A DNA stretch of 64,000 bases from Amycolatopsis sp. MtRt-6 (GTDB lineage Bacteria; Actinomycetota; Actinomycetes; Mycobacteriales; Pseudonocardiaceae), in assembly GCF_017308975.1 (NCBI RefSeq), contig NZ_JADWPD010000045.1:21937-85936 (forward strand), in the 5' to 3' direction. Made by a program: the position numbers and the translations under genes. The notes beneath the pieces were generated by a model. It was not told the DNA's origin and ran no database searches. It was given only the letters and a program-made list of their open reading frames with translations. Positions 7,477-16,131 of the stretch are shown here, one piece after another (within the stretch, counting starts at the first letter, position 1; each line of letters begins with the position of its first letter).

Positions 7477-8582
7477 GGCCTGCCTCCGGGGTACGCGACC
7501 AGTTTCGCCGCCTCTTCGGTGATGTCGATCCCGGCCGGGCACCACGCGACGCAGCGGCCGCAGCCGACGCAGCCGGACGTGCCGAACTGCTCGTGCCAGG
7601 TGCCGAGCTTGTGGCTGAACCACTGCCGGTAGCGGCTCGAGCCGGACGTCCGGACGCTGCCGCCGTGCACGTAGGAGAAGTCGAGTTCGAAGCAAGACGC
7701 TGAGCGCTGCCAGCGTTCGGCGTGGTCGCCGGTCAGGTCCGTGACGTCCTCGGTCGTCGTGCAGAAGCACGTGGGGCACACCATCGTGCAGTTGGCGCAG
7801 GTGAGGCAGCGGCTGGCGACCTCCTCCCACTGCGGCGACTCCCGGGCGTCGCGGATCTTCGCGGGCAGGTCGGCCGCCGGCATCGCCCGTCCCATCCGGC
7901 TCGCCGCGGCGGTGACGTCTTCGCGTGGTGACCGGACTTCGTCCGAAGCCGCCGGGCGGGCCGCGACCTTGCCCAGCAGCTGCGCACCTTTCGGGGTGCC
8001 GACATCGACGACGAACCGGTGGCCGTCGCCGTCGGTGCGTTCGGTGAGCCCGAGGTCGTACCCCGGACCAGCCGCGGGCCCGGTACCCATCGACGTGCAG
8101 AAGCACAGCTCGCCGGGCTCGGTGCAGTTCACCGCGACCAAGAACAGCTCCCGGCGGCGGCGCTGGTACGAGCCGTCCGGGTGCGCTCCGGCCCCGAGCA
8201 CCCGGTCGAGGATCGCGATCGCGGCGAGGTCGCAACCACGGACGCCGAGAAAGGCGTAGCGCGTGTCGTCCTCCGGGGTGGGGGTGAACTCGCCGTCGCG
8301 GCTCACCTCGAAGAGTTTCCGGCGCGGCGGGTGCAAGTAGCTCTTCCACGACTGCGGCCCGGACGAATGCCCGAACACGGCCTCGTCGTCCCGGCGCCGC
8401 AAGCGGTACCGGCCGGGTGCGGTCGTGACGCCCCACCCCGCGGGCAGTTGCTCCGCGGAATCGAGTTCGGCGAGCACGATGGCGTTGTCTCGCACGGTGG
8501 GGCCGATCACCCGGTAACCGTCGTCGCGCAATGCGCCGACGAGTTGGCCGAGTCCGGTCCGGTCGAGTACCTGAGTCTCCAT
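7473..8582 (-). CDS. hyhB: Hydrogenase beta subunit (HydB-like 4Fe-4S protein)
   Basis: Iron-sulfur electron-transfer subunit, 369 residues, first gene of the hydrogenase operon. The frame is open 23 codons further upstream, but ATG at 8582 has a strong GGAGGTG site nine bases before it and starts like the family, so it is preferred. Two C-terminal ferredoxin-like motifs are clear: CLTCANCTMVCP (about residue 254) and CVGCGRCVAWCPAGID (about 338). Further cysteines in VRGCDLAAI and CTEPGELCFC match the anaerobic sulfite reductase A/HydB family. A near-perfect DevR site (GGACCAAAGTCCC) lies 81-98 bp upstream and is shared with divergent hypF, so structural and maturation genes should be induced together. 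Confidence 0.93.
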   Translation of the reverse strand: METQVLDRTGLGQLVGALRDDGYRVIGPTVRDNAIVLAELDSAEQLPAGWGVTTAPGRYRLRRRDDEAVFGHSSGPQSWKSYLHPPRRKLFEVSRDGEFTPTPEDDTRYAFLGVRGCDLAAIAILDRVLGAGAHPDGSYQRRRRELFLVAVNCTEPGELCFCTSMGTGPAAGPGYDLGLTERTDGDGHRFVVDVGTPKGAQLLGKVAARPAASDEVRSPREDVTAAASRMGRAMPAADLPAKIRDARESPQWEEVASRCLTCANCTMVCPTCFCTTTEDVTDLTGDHAERWQRSASCFELDFSYVHGGSVRTSGSSRYRQWFSHKLGTWHEQFGTSGCVGCGRCVAWCPAGIDITEEAAKLVAYPGGRP

Positions 8583-8662
8583 CGAAACCAGCACCTCCAG
8601 GAAGCCCACTGAACCGGTTGCCCGGGTGAAGGGCATAGGGCCGAAGGTCATCGACCGGGCGT

Positions 8663-8680
8663 GAGGACCAAAGTCCCTTC
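8663..8680. promoter_or_regulatory. Bidirectional DevR site between hyhB and hypF
   Basis: GAGGACCAAAGTCCCTTC, 81-98 bp from the hyhB start and 79-96 bp from the hypF start, almost exactly midway. A weaker second candidate (AGGGCATAGGGCCGAAGG) is at about 8630-8648. Confidence 0.7.
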
Positions 8681-8758
8681 GCCGGGTACTTCATGCCCTG
8701 GCCGTGGCAGCCCGCCCACAGCACGGTGGTGATCGACGGGCACGAGCGGGGAGGCGGG

Positions 8759-11038
8759 ATGGCGGAGATCGGGGGCGTCGGCCGCCGCCGCGTCGTGGTG
8801 CGGGGAACCGTGCAGGGCGTCGGGTTCCGGCCGTTCGTCCACCGCCTCGCCGGGGAACTCGGCATCGGCGGCGAGGTGCGCAACGCGGGCGGGTACGTGG
8901 TGATCGACGCCGAGGGTGACCGGCTCGACGACTTCCTCGCGCGGCTGGTCCTGCGTGCGCCTCCGCAGGCGAAGGTCACCGGTGTCGACGTTGCGATGCT
9001 CCCCGACGACGTCGTGCTCGCGCCGGGATTCCGGGTCGGCGCCAGCACCGGCGGCCGGACCGGCGACGTACCGCCGGACCTGGCCACCTGCGCGGAGTGC
9101 GTGCGGGAGCTGTTCGACCCGGCTGACCGGCGTCACCGCTACCCGTTCCTCAACTGCACTGATTGCGGTCCGCGCGCGAGCATCGTCGAACGGCTGCCCT
9201 ACGACCGGCCGGGCACCGCCATGCGCTCGTTCCCGCTGTGCCCGGACTGCGAAGCCGAGTACCGGGACCCGGCGAACCGGCGCTTCCACGCCGAACCGAT
9301 CGCCTGTCCAGCGTGCGGTCCCCGGCTCAGCTGGTCCGCTTCTGTGCAGGGCGAAGAAGCGCTCGCGGCGGCCTGTGCGGTCATCGCCGAGGGCGGGATC
9401 GTCGCGGTGAAAGGCCTCGGCGGTTACCAATTGGTCTGCGACGCGGCGAACGAGGCCGTGGTCCAGCGGCTCCGGCGGGAGAAACCGAGGCCGACCAAGC
9501 CACTGGCCGTGCTGGCCGCCGGCCTCGACGGCGCCCGGCGGCTCGCGCTCGTCGACGAGCCAGCCGCAGGCTTGCTGACGTCGGCCGCGGCCCCGATCGT
9601 CCTGCTCCCCCGCCGTCCCGGCGCGCCGCTCGCCGAGGCGATCGCCCCCGGGCTCACCGACATCGGCGTCTTCCTCGCCACGACCCCGCTGCACCACCTC
9701 CTGCTCGCCGAGCTCGCCCGGCCTCTGGTCGTCACCAGCGGCAACCGCGCGGGCGGGCCGATCGTCATCGACGACGCGGACGCGCACGCCACGCTCGGCC
9801 CGATCGCCGACGGCGTTCTCGGCCATGACCGGCCGATCTGGTCCCGCTTCGACGACTCGGTCGTCCGGGTGAGCCGCGGCCGGACGACCATGGTGCGCCG
9901 CGCCCGCGGCTACGCCCCCGGTCCCCTGCCGCTACCGCATCCCGCTTCCGAACCGGTGCTGGCCCTGGGCGCCCAGCTCAAACACACCTGCGCGCTCGCC
10001 CACGACGACGTCGCCCACCTCGGACCGCACACCGGCGACCTCTCCGACGCGCGGACGCTCGTCGCGTTCGAGCGGGCCGCCGACGATCTCCGCCGTCTGC
10101 ACGAAGCCGATCCGGCGTGGTGCGCGCACGACCTGCACCCCGGGTACCTGTCCACCCAGTACGGCCGACGCTGGCCGGCCGAACGCCGGATCGCCGTCCA
10201 GCACCACCATGCGCACGTCGCCGCGACTGCCGCCGAACACGGCGTGCGCGGGCCGTTCGTGGGGGTCGCGCTCGACGGGCTCGGCTTCGGTACCGACGGC
10301 ACCCTCTGGGGCGGCGAGATCCTGCTCGCGGATTACCGGGACTTCCGGCGGTTCGGCCGGTTCGGCACCGCACCACTGCCCGGCGGCGAAGCCGCAGTCC
10401 GCCGCCCGGCCCGGATGGCTCTCGGTTACCTCTACGGCGCCGAAACCTTCGGCGCGCCCCTGCCCGGCGAACTCGCCGGCAGCCTGTTGTCCAGAATGGA
10501 CGATCGAGAGGTCGCCTTCGTGCGGACGATGATCGACCGGAACGTCAACTGCCCGATCGCGTCGAGCGCCGGGCGGCTGTTCGACGCCATGAGCGCGCTT
10601 CTCGGCCTCTGCGACGACAACGGCTACGAAGGCGAGGCTGCGGCGCGGCTGGAGGCGGCGGCGAACGGCCACGAGCCGGACCGGGCGCTGGACTGGGCGC
10701 TGCGCCACCGGGACGGCCTGTGGGTCTACGACCCGATCCCGACCCTGCGTGACGCCTTGACCTCGACGTCTTCACCCGGCGAGATCGCCGCGCGGTTCCA
10801 CCGGGCCGTCGCCGAGGTCGTCGTCGCCCTCGCCGAGAAGGCCGCCGCCGCGCTGGGCACCGACATCGTGTGCCTCGGGGGTGGCGTGTTCCAGAACTCA
10901 CTGCTCACCGCGAGCTTGCTCGACGGACTGGCCGACGCGGGCCTGCGGCCGCTGGCCGGCGAACGCGTGCCGATGAACGACGGCGGCATCAGCTACGGCC
11001 AGGCCGCGATCGCCTGCGCCCGGATGAACGGGAAGTGA
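8759..11038 (+). CDS. hypF: Hydrogenase maturation carbamoyltransferase HypF
   Basis: HypF converts carbamoyl phosphate to the carbamoyl-adenylate used to carbamoylate HypE, the first step in making the cyanide ligands of the NiFe site. 759 residues, near the usual length. Domains in order: acylphosphatase (VQGVGFRPFVHRLA, about residues 15-30), two zinc fingers (CAECVRELFDPADR ... CTDCGP and CPDCEAEY ... CPACGP, about 108-180), a YrdC-like domain (about 195-385) and a Kae1-like domain with HHHAHVAA (about 481). The start ATG at 8759 has GGGAGG just upstream; the frame is open 22 codons earlier but that segment is unlike HypF. It leads hypF-hypC-hypD-hypE. Confidence 0.96.
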   Translation: MAEIGGVGRRRVVVRGTVQGVGFRPFVHRLAGELGIGGEVRNAGGYVVIDAEGDRLDDFLARLVLRAPPQAKVTGVDVAMLPDDVVLAPGFRVGASTGGRTGDVPPDLATCAECVRELFDPADRRHRYPFLNCTDCGPRASIVERLPYDRPGTAMRSFPLCPDCEAEYRDPANRRFHAEPIACPACGPRLSWSASVQGEEALAAACAVIAEGGIVAVKGLGGYQLVCDAANEAVVQRLRREKPRPTKPLAVLAAGLDGARRLALVDEPAAGLLTSAAAPIVLLPRRPGAPLAEAIAPGLTDIGVFLATTPLHHLLLAELARPLVVTSGNRAGGPIVIDDADAHATLGPIADGVLGHDRPIWSRFDDSVVRVSRGRTTMVRRARGYAPGPLPLPHPASEPVLALGAQLKHTCALAHDDVAHLGPHTGDLSDARTLVAFERAADDLRRLHEADPAWCAHDLHPGYLSTQYGRRWPAERRIAVQHHHAHVAATAAEHGVRGPFVGVALDGLGFGTDGTLWGGEILLADYRDFRRFGRFGTAPLPGGEAAVRRPARMALGYLYGAETFGAPLPGELAGSLLSRMDDREVAFVRTMIDRNVNCPIASSAGRLFDAMSALLGLCDDNGYEGEAAARLEAAANGHEPDRALDWALRHRDGLWVYDPIPTLRDALTSTSSPGEIAARFHRAVAEVVVALAEKAAAALGTDIVCLGGGVFQNSLLTASLLDGLADAGLRPLAGERVPMNDGGISYGQAAIACARMNGK

Positions 11039-11044
11039 GCCGCG

Positions 11045-11308
11045 ATGTGTCTCGGGATACCCGGCCGGATCGTCGCCGAGTCCGACGGCGATCCGGGCCT
11101 GCGCATGGGCACCGTCGACTTCGACGGCGTCCGGCGCCCGGTGTGCCTGGCCTACACGCCTGACGCGGGCGTCGGCGACTACGTGATCGTGCACGTCGGT
11201 TTCGCGATCAGCCAGGTCGACGAGGCGGAAGCGGCGAAGACCCTGGCCGTGCTCCGCGCGATCCCGGACGCCCTCGCCACGGAACTCGGCCCGGAGGTGG
11301 TGTTGTGA
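11045..11308 (+). CDS. hypC: Hydrogenase assembly chaperone HypC
   Basis: Small chaperone (87 residues) that forms a complex with HypD to carry the Fe(CN)2CO unit and then binds the large-subunit precursor. It starts MCLGIPGRIV: the second-position Cys is the essential, invariant residue of the HypC/HupF family. Six bases separate it from the hypF stop, and its stop overlaps the GTG of hypD (GTGA), so it is made in stoichiometry with HypD. Only one HypC-type gene is in the window, matching the single hydrogenase. Confidence 0.96.
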   Translation: MCLGIPGRIVAESDGDPGLRMGTVDFDGVRRPVCLAYTPDAGVGDYVIVHVGFAISQVDEAEAAKTLAVLRAIPDALATELGPEVVL

Positions 11309-12414
11309 AGTACCTCGACGAATACCGCGATCCGGTGCTCGCCCGGCGGCTGCTGGCCGAGCTGCGCGCGGTCGCGACCACGCCGTGGGCGATCATGGAG
11401 GTCTGCGGCGGCCAGACGCACACCCTGGTCCGCCAGGGCATCGACGAGCTGCTGCCGGCCGGGATCCGGATGATCCACGGCCCCGGCTGCCCGGTCTGCG
11501 TCACCCCGCTGGAGACGATCGACAAGGCGGTCGCCATCGCCGCGCGCCCGGATGTCATCTTCACCAGCTACGGCGACATGCTGCGTGTGCCCGGCACCAG
11601 CGGGGACTTACTCGGTGTCAAGGCTCGTGGCGGTGACGTCCGGGTCGTCTACACCCCGCTCGACGCGGTCAAGATCGCGCGCGAGAACCCCGAGCGGCAG
11701 GTCGTGTTCTTCGCCGTCGGGTTCGAGACGACCGCACCCGCCAACGCGATGGCCGTGCTGAACGCCGCGGACACCGGGGTGCGGAACTTCTCCGTGCTCG
11801 TCAGCCACGTCCTCGTGCCCCCCGCGATCACCGCCGTCCTGGACGCACCCGACAACCAGGTCCAGGCGTTCCTCGCCGCCGGACACGTCTGCGCGGTGAT
11901 GGGCTGGACCGAATACGAGCCGATCGCCGCGCGCTACCGGGTGCCGATCGTGGTCACCGGCTTCGAGCCCCTGGATCTGCTCGAAGGGATCGTGCTGGCC
12001 GTGCGCCAGCTCGAGACCGGCCGGGCCGAGGTGGAGAACCAGTACGCGCGAGCGGTGCGCCGGTCCGGCAACACCGCCGCGCAGGACGTCGTGCGCCGAG
12101 TCTTCCGGGTGACAGAGCGGACCTGGCGCGGGATCGGCCCGATCCCGGCCAGCGGGCTCACCCTCACAGAGGAGTTCTCCGCGTTCGACGCCGAAGCGCG
12201 GTTCGCCACCGACGGCGTGCGGACCGCCGAACACCCCGACTGCATCGCCGGATTGATCCTGCGCGGCACGGCGGTCCCCACGGACTGCGCCGCCTACGGC
12301 ACCCGCTGCACGCCCCGCACCCCGCTGGGCGCGCCGATGGTGTCGGCCGAAGGCACGTGCGCCGCGTTCCACCACGCCGGCCGCCGACAGTCCACCGTGG
12401 AGGTAATCCGATGA
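11305..12414 (+). CDS. hypD: Hydrogenase maturation protein HypD
   Basis: Iron-sulfur protein (369 residues) that is the scaffold for assembling the Fe(CN)2CO fragment with HypC and HypE. Seen: MEVCGGQTHTL (about residue 31), the GPGCPVCVTP thiol-redox motif (about 60), SYGDMLRVPG (about 89), the FFAVGFETT segment (about 134) and the C-terminal cysteines DCAAYGTRC and EGTCAAFHH that ligate the [4Fe-4S] cluster. GTG start overlapping hypC; ATGA overlap with hypE downstream. All conserved cysteines of the family are present, so it should be functional. Confidence 0.96.
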   Translation: MKYLDEYRDPVLARRLLAELRAVATTPWAIMEVCGGQTHTLVRQGIDELLPAGIRMIHGPGCPVCVTPLETIDKAVAIAARPDVIFTSYGDMLRVPGTSGDLLGVKARGGDVRVVYTPLDAVKIARENPERQVVFFAVGFETTAPANAMAVLNAADTGVRNFSVLVSHVLVPPAITAVLDAPDNQVQAFLAAGHVCAVMGWTEYEPIAARYRVPIVVTGFEPLDLLEGIVLAVRQLETGRAEVENQYARAVRRSGNTAAQDVVRRVFRVTERTWRGIGPIPASGLTLTEEFSAFDAEARFATDGVRTAEHPDCIAGLILRGTAVPTDCAAYGTRCTPRTPLGAPMVSAEGTCAAFHHAGRRQSTVEVIR

Positions 12415-13466
12415 CGACGATCGACCCGGCCCGCACCACCTGCCCGGTCCCCGCCACCGAGACCGAACGCGTCCTGCTGGGCCACGGCTCCGGCGGGCAG
12501 CTGATGGCCGAGCTGCTCGACGAGGTGGTCACGGCGCAGCTGGGCGAACCAGGTCCGCTCGAGGACGCCGCGGTGATCGGCGTCGGCGACACCGATCTCG
12601 TGTTCAGCACGGACGGCTTCGTCGTCACACCGCGGTTCTTCCCGGGCGGCGATATCGGTTCACTCGCCGTGTACGGCACGGTCAACGACCTCGCGATGCG
12701 CGGTGCCCGCCCGGTCGCGCTCGCCCTGGCCTACGTCCTGGAAGAAGGGCTGCCGCTCGCCGAGCTGCGCGAGATCACCGCGTCGGTCGCCCGGGCCGCC
12801 GGCGAGTGCGGGGTCCGGGTCGTCACCGGGGACACGAAGGTGGTCGGCCGCGGCGCCGCCGACGGCTGCTACCTCACCACCACCGGCATCGGCGTGCGGC
12901 TGCGCGGTGCCTTCCCGTCCGCCACTCGCGGAGAGCCCGGCGACATCGTGCTGCTGTCCGGCCCGATCGGCGCGCACGGCACCGCGATCATGAGCGCCCG
13001 CGAAGGGCTGGGCTTCGAGTCGGAGATCCGGTCCGACAGCCGGCCGCTGCACGGGCTGGTCGCCGCGATGATCGCCGCAGGTGGACCGGCCGTGCACGCC
13101 CTGCGGGACCCCACTCGGGGTGGGTTGGCAAGCGCGCTCAACGAACTTGCCGAGGCCTCCGGCGTCACGGTGGAGATCGACGAAACCGGGCTGCCGGTGC
13201 CGCCCCAGGTCGCCTCGGCATGCGAGCTGCTCGGGCTCGATCCCTTGCACGTGGCCAACGAAGGCTGCCTCGTCGCCTTCGTCGCGGCCTCCGCCGCCGA
13301 CGCGGTGCTGCGGGCCATGCGAAATCACCCGGCCGGGTACCAGGCGCAGGCCATCGGCGTCGTCGGCGAAGCCGGCGACTTGGCGAAGGTCACGGCCCGC
13401 ACCCTCGTCGGCTCGACCCGAGTTGTCGACATGCTGGTCGGCGAGCAGCTCCCCCGGATCTGCTGA
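12411..13466 (+). CDS. hypE: Hydrogenase maturation protein HypE
   Basis: ATP-dependent dehydratase (351 residues, PurM-like fold) that turns the carbamoyl group received from HypF into a thiocyanate on its own C-terminal cysteine. The C-terminus ends PRIC, the diagnostic modified Cys. Also seen: LGHGSGGQLM (about residue 22), DAAVIGVGDTDLVFSTDGF, and GDTKVVGRG (about 138). The frame opens earlier, but ATG at 12411 overlapping the hypD stop (ATGA) fits the operon. Last gene of the hyp set; hypA and hypB, needed for nickel insertion, are absent from this window and must be supplied from elsewhere or by other metallochaperones. Confidence 0.96.
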   Translation: MTTIDPARTTCPVPATETERVLLGHGSGGQLMAELLDEVVTAQLGEPGPLEDAAVIGVGDTDLVFSTDGFVVTPRFFPGGDIGSLAVYGTVNDLAMRGARPVALALAYVLEEGLPLAELREITASVARAAGECGVRVVTGDTKVVGRGAADGCYLTTTGIGVRLRGAFPSATRGEPGDIVLLSGPIGAHGTAIMSAREGLGFESEIRSDSRPLHGLVAAMIAAGGPAVHALRDPTRGGLASALNELAEASGVTVEIDETGLPVPPQVASACELLGLDPLHVANEGCLVAFVAASAADAVLRAMRNHPAGYQAQAIGVVGEAGDLAKVTARTLVGSTRVVDMLVGEQLPRIC

Positions 13467-13488
13467 GCCGGCGGCGCGTTCTCGGCGG

Positions 13489-14292
13489 TCAGGCGGCACG
13501 GCGCTGGTCATACAACGCCCACGCCCGCTCGATCATCCTGCGCGCCATGACTGCGCTGAGGCGCAACTGGGTCGACCCCGCCGTGACCTGCCCTTGGCTG
13601 ACGGTGACGTCGTCCGTCGCCACCAGGTTCGCGCGGTCGATCTTGGTGATCGCCTCCCACTGCTTGCCGTGCGCCGACCCGCTGTTCACCATCCAGATCG
13701 TCAACGCCAGGGGGCCGACCTTGTCGCCGAAGGCCTCGGCACCTGCCGTCTTCACGATCATCGAATACGACAACGCCCGGGCGGCGATCTTCGCGACGTC
13801 CGCCTTGGTCATTCCCTGAGCCTTGGCGAGGTTCTGCAACTCGGTCTTGTGGGCTGCAAGGGACTTGCGCGGTGGTTGGTTCACGTTGTCCAGCAGATTG
13901 TGCTGATCGACCACGTCGCTCCAGGCGATGCGCAGAGCGCGGAAGATCCTTTCCTGACTGTCGTCGGGCCCCAGCATGAACACGGCCGTTGCTGCGTTCT
14001 CCAGCGCCGCCCGCAGCAGGGTGAATTGGGCATTCATATGGACAACCCGACCGGTCGAGATCAACAAGCTCGAAGCGTGGAAGTGGTCCACCGCCGCCCC
14101 CACCGCGGTCAGTGCGAGATGAGACAAGCGGCGCGGGTCGGTGGCCTGGTCGTCCACTGCCAGCTCGCTACCCGGAGCCGGCAAGGTTGCCGGACGGCCG
14201 ACCCGCTCGATCCACGACTCAGCCGGCTCGAAGGTCCGGCCCAGCGCCTCCGCCGTCTCCATGTCCAGTTGGCCACCTGCCTCGACCGACAT
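13489..14292 (-). CDS. Hypothetical protein, mostly alpha-helical
   Basis: Not recognised. 267 residues, predicted soluble and helical, with no signal peptide, membrane segment or cysteine cluster. The stretch HFHASSLLISTGRVVHMNAQFTLLRAALE (described here by its pattern at about residues 70-98, rich in His and aliphatics) and a later KTAGAEAF/NSGSAHGKQW region suggest a bundle like those of abortive-infection or HEPN-type proteins, but no RxxxxH motif is convincing. It ends 22 bp from hypE on the opposite strand and has no DevR-type site in the 118-bp spacer before it, so it may not belong to the hypoxia regulon. Coding is supported by length, codon position GC bias and a plausible GGAGGTGCGG before the ATG. 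Confidence 0.6.
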   Translation of the reverse strand: MSVEAGGQLDMETAEALGRTFEPAESWIERVGRPATLPAPGSELAVDDQATDPRRLSHLALTAVGAAVDHFHASSLLISTGRVVHMNAQFTLLRAALENAATAVFMLGPDDSQERIFRALRIAWSDVVDQHNLLDNVNQPPRKSLAAHKTELQNLAKAQGMTKADVAKIAARALSYSMIVKTAGAEAFGDKVGPLALTIWMVNSGSAHGKQWEAITKIDRANLVATDDVTVSQGQVTAGSTQLRLSAVMARRMIERAWALYDQRRAA

Positions 14293-14410
14293 ACCGCACC
14301 TCCGCTCGCGCGATGCGAAAGCCTACGACGCCGCACCGGCTTGTCAGGAGCGGATTTCCTTCGACGTACCCGACTGAGTGAAGTACGCGACGACGGTGCC
14401 GGCTGAGGTC

Positions 14411-15553
14411 TCAGTCATCGGTCGCCGGCTCGGCCACGATACGGAAGACCGGGATGTCCGGAGCGATCCGGGCGAAGTCCTCGACGGGGGCGCGCCGGTC
14501 GACCGGGATGTGGGGCCGCGCTCCGGGTGCGCAGGCGAGATAGCGCCTGAGTACCGGCGGACGCCGTTCGGTCGCCACGTCTTCGAGCCGGACGGCTTCG
14601 CGGCGGCCGTGCCGGAGCACCACATGGCCGTCGGCCGCACGGACGTTGCGCACCCATTGGGTTTGCGCGCCGAGCATCGCAACGAGGTAGCGCTCCCCGT
14701 CGTGGTCGGCGACGACGAGCGGCACCCGGACGAGCCGGCCGGTGCGCCTGCCGGGCACCTCCAGCGTCACGACCCGATGTGGCAGCAACCCGGCCGCGTA
14801 GCCGAACGCGGCACCGCGGTTCAGGGCCCGGGCCAAGGCGTGTGGCCGGCCGCCTCGGTAAAGCCACCGTTTCACCCGCCCGCCCGTCGGCGACGCCTCG
14901 TCCGGATGGCCGTCGACGAGCGATCCGGCGTCCTCGCGGAGGGTGCGCAACGTTGCTTGCATGACGGTGCGCACGAACGGCCGCACCAGCCACCAGTAGC
15001 GCGCGAACCGGCGCGCCGAGCTGGAATCCGTGGTGACCGTCCGCGCCTCGTAAGTGACCAGAGTGCGGGACGGGCCGTAGGGACGCAGCGAGAAGCCCGC
15101 TGCGATCCGGCCCCAGCCCGGCTCGGTGAATCCGGCGAACTCGTCGGGGGTCATGCCCTGCACGTCGAGCCACTCGATGTCGGGCTGCCAGAACTTTCCG
15201 ACGGCGCCCAGGACGACCTCGCGGCCCGGGGTCTCACCCAGCGGCAGCCATCCCGGCAGCGGAGTACTCCCCCCGAACAGTTTCAGCTCCGCGGGCGGCT
15301 CGGCGGGCGTGGAGCGCCGGGTCAGTGCAGCAGGCATGCTTCGCACGAACATGGCCGCGTCCATCAACGGCGAGTGGACCCGCATCAAGTCCAGTTCGCG
15401 CAGCGCCTGCCAGGTTTCGGCGATGTCCGCGTCGGCGACGACGTGTTCGATCAGCGTGACGTCGAACCGGGGCAGGAACCGATCGATCAGCAGGTCTTCG
15501 CCGGCGAGCGTCTGCTCCCGGCGTTCATCGGCGGCGTGCACGGGATTCGTCAT
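14411..15553 (-). CDS. SRPBCC-like domain fused to a deazaflavin (F420)-dependent nitroreductase domain
   Basis: 380 residues, two parts. The N-terminal ~220 residues look like a polyketide-cyclase/SRPBCC-type lipid-binding fold (VVADADIAETWQALRELD near residue 40; GFSLRPYGPSRTLVTYEART near 160). The C-terminal ~130 residues match the Ddn/FDOR-A family: EVPGRRTGRLVRVPLVV, then YLVAMLGAQTQWVRNVRA and the tail DFARIAPDIPVFRI. In that family these segments bind F420 and place Trp/Tyr at the active site. ATG at 15553 is chosen over the ATG 33 bases earlier because an AGAAAGG site precedes it. Last gene of the minus-strand operon that starts at 18947. Function inferred only: F420H2-dependent reduction of a hydrophobic, possibly quinone or lipid, substrate. 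Confidence 0.75.
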   Translation of the reverse strand: MTNPVHAADERREQTLAGEDLLIDRFLPRFDVTLIEHVVADADIAETWQALRELDLMRVHSPLMDAAMFVRSMPAALTRRSTPAEPPAELKLFGGSTPLPGWLPLGETPGREVVLGAVGKFWQPDIEWLDVQGMTPDEFAGFTEPGWGRIAAGFSLRPYGPSRTLVTYEARTVTTDSSSARRFARYWWLVRPFVRTVMQATLRTLREDAGSLVDGHPDEASPTGGRVKRWLYRGGRPHALARALNRGAAFGYAAGLLPHRVVTLEVPGRRTGRLVRVPLVVADHDGERYLVAMLGAQTQWVRNVRAADGHVVLRHGRREAVRLEDVATERRPPVLRRYLACAPGARPHIPVDRRAPVEDFARIAPDIPVFRIVAEPATDD

Positions 15554-15601
15554 GGCCGGACCTTTCTCCACGGGGAACGAGACCATCTGCGGTGCCTGCC
15601 C

Positions 15602-16039
15602 TCACTGCCGCCGCACGGCGGACCGCGCCAGGGTCAGCAGCTGGACCAGGAGCCCGATCGAGGTCCCGGCGAGCCCGACGACCAGCACGACCCGGGCCAC
15701 CAGCGCCCAGTCGAACGACGCCCCCGCGAAGTCGAACGGGAAGACCTGCCAGAGCCGGACCAGGGCGGCCAGACCGGCGCAGGCCGTCACGACGCCGTTG
15801 AGTGCGACAAGCCATCCGGGGTCGTACCAGACCTGAACGAACGCCGTGACCAGGCCGGCCACCAGGACAAGATCGACCAGTCCCACCACCGAGGAGAACG
15901 CCGGGGTCAGGAACGGCACGGCTTCCCAGCCCGGCCGGCCGTTGACAAGGACCAGCAGAACGCCGTTCAGCACCGCCCCCAGGAGGTAACCGGCGCGCCG
16001 GGACCGGACGGGTGGGCGGGTCTTCACGCTGGTTGTCAT
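15602..16039 (-). CDS. Small four-TM membrane protein
   Basis: 145 residues with four hydrophobic segments (about 17-35, 48-68, 78-95 and 112-135) and short polar loops, no enzyme motif. The start MTTSVKTRPPVRSRRAG at ATG 16039 is preceded by a good GGAGGTCACC site. Sits between the WS/DGAT gene (92-bp gap) and the SRPBCC-FDOR gene (48-bp gap), same strand. Such small integral membrane proteins are common in actinobacterial DosR-type islands without known function. I do not recognise a specific family beyond that. Confidence 0.75.
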   Translation of the reverse strand: MTTSVKTRPPVRSRRAGYLLGAVLNGVLLVLVNGRPGWEAVPFLTPAFSSVVGLVDLVLVAGLVTAFVQVWYDPGWLVALNGVVTACAGLAALVRLWQVFPFDFAGASFDWALVARVVLVVGLAGTSIGLLVQLLTLARSAVRRQ

Positions 16040-16131
16040 GGTGACCTCCGTTCCTGCCTCGAGCATCGACCCGTGACCCCGCGAGGGGGCAGGGTCCTGA
16101 GTCCACGAGTGCAGAGCCGAAAGGCCGCCGT

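Noticed and set aside
8693..8758. 22-codon N-terminal extension of hypF
   Set aside because: HypF proteins begin right at the acylphosphatase domain, and the GGGAGG site fits ATG 8759.
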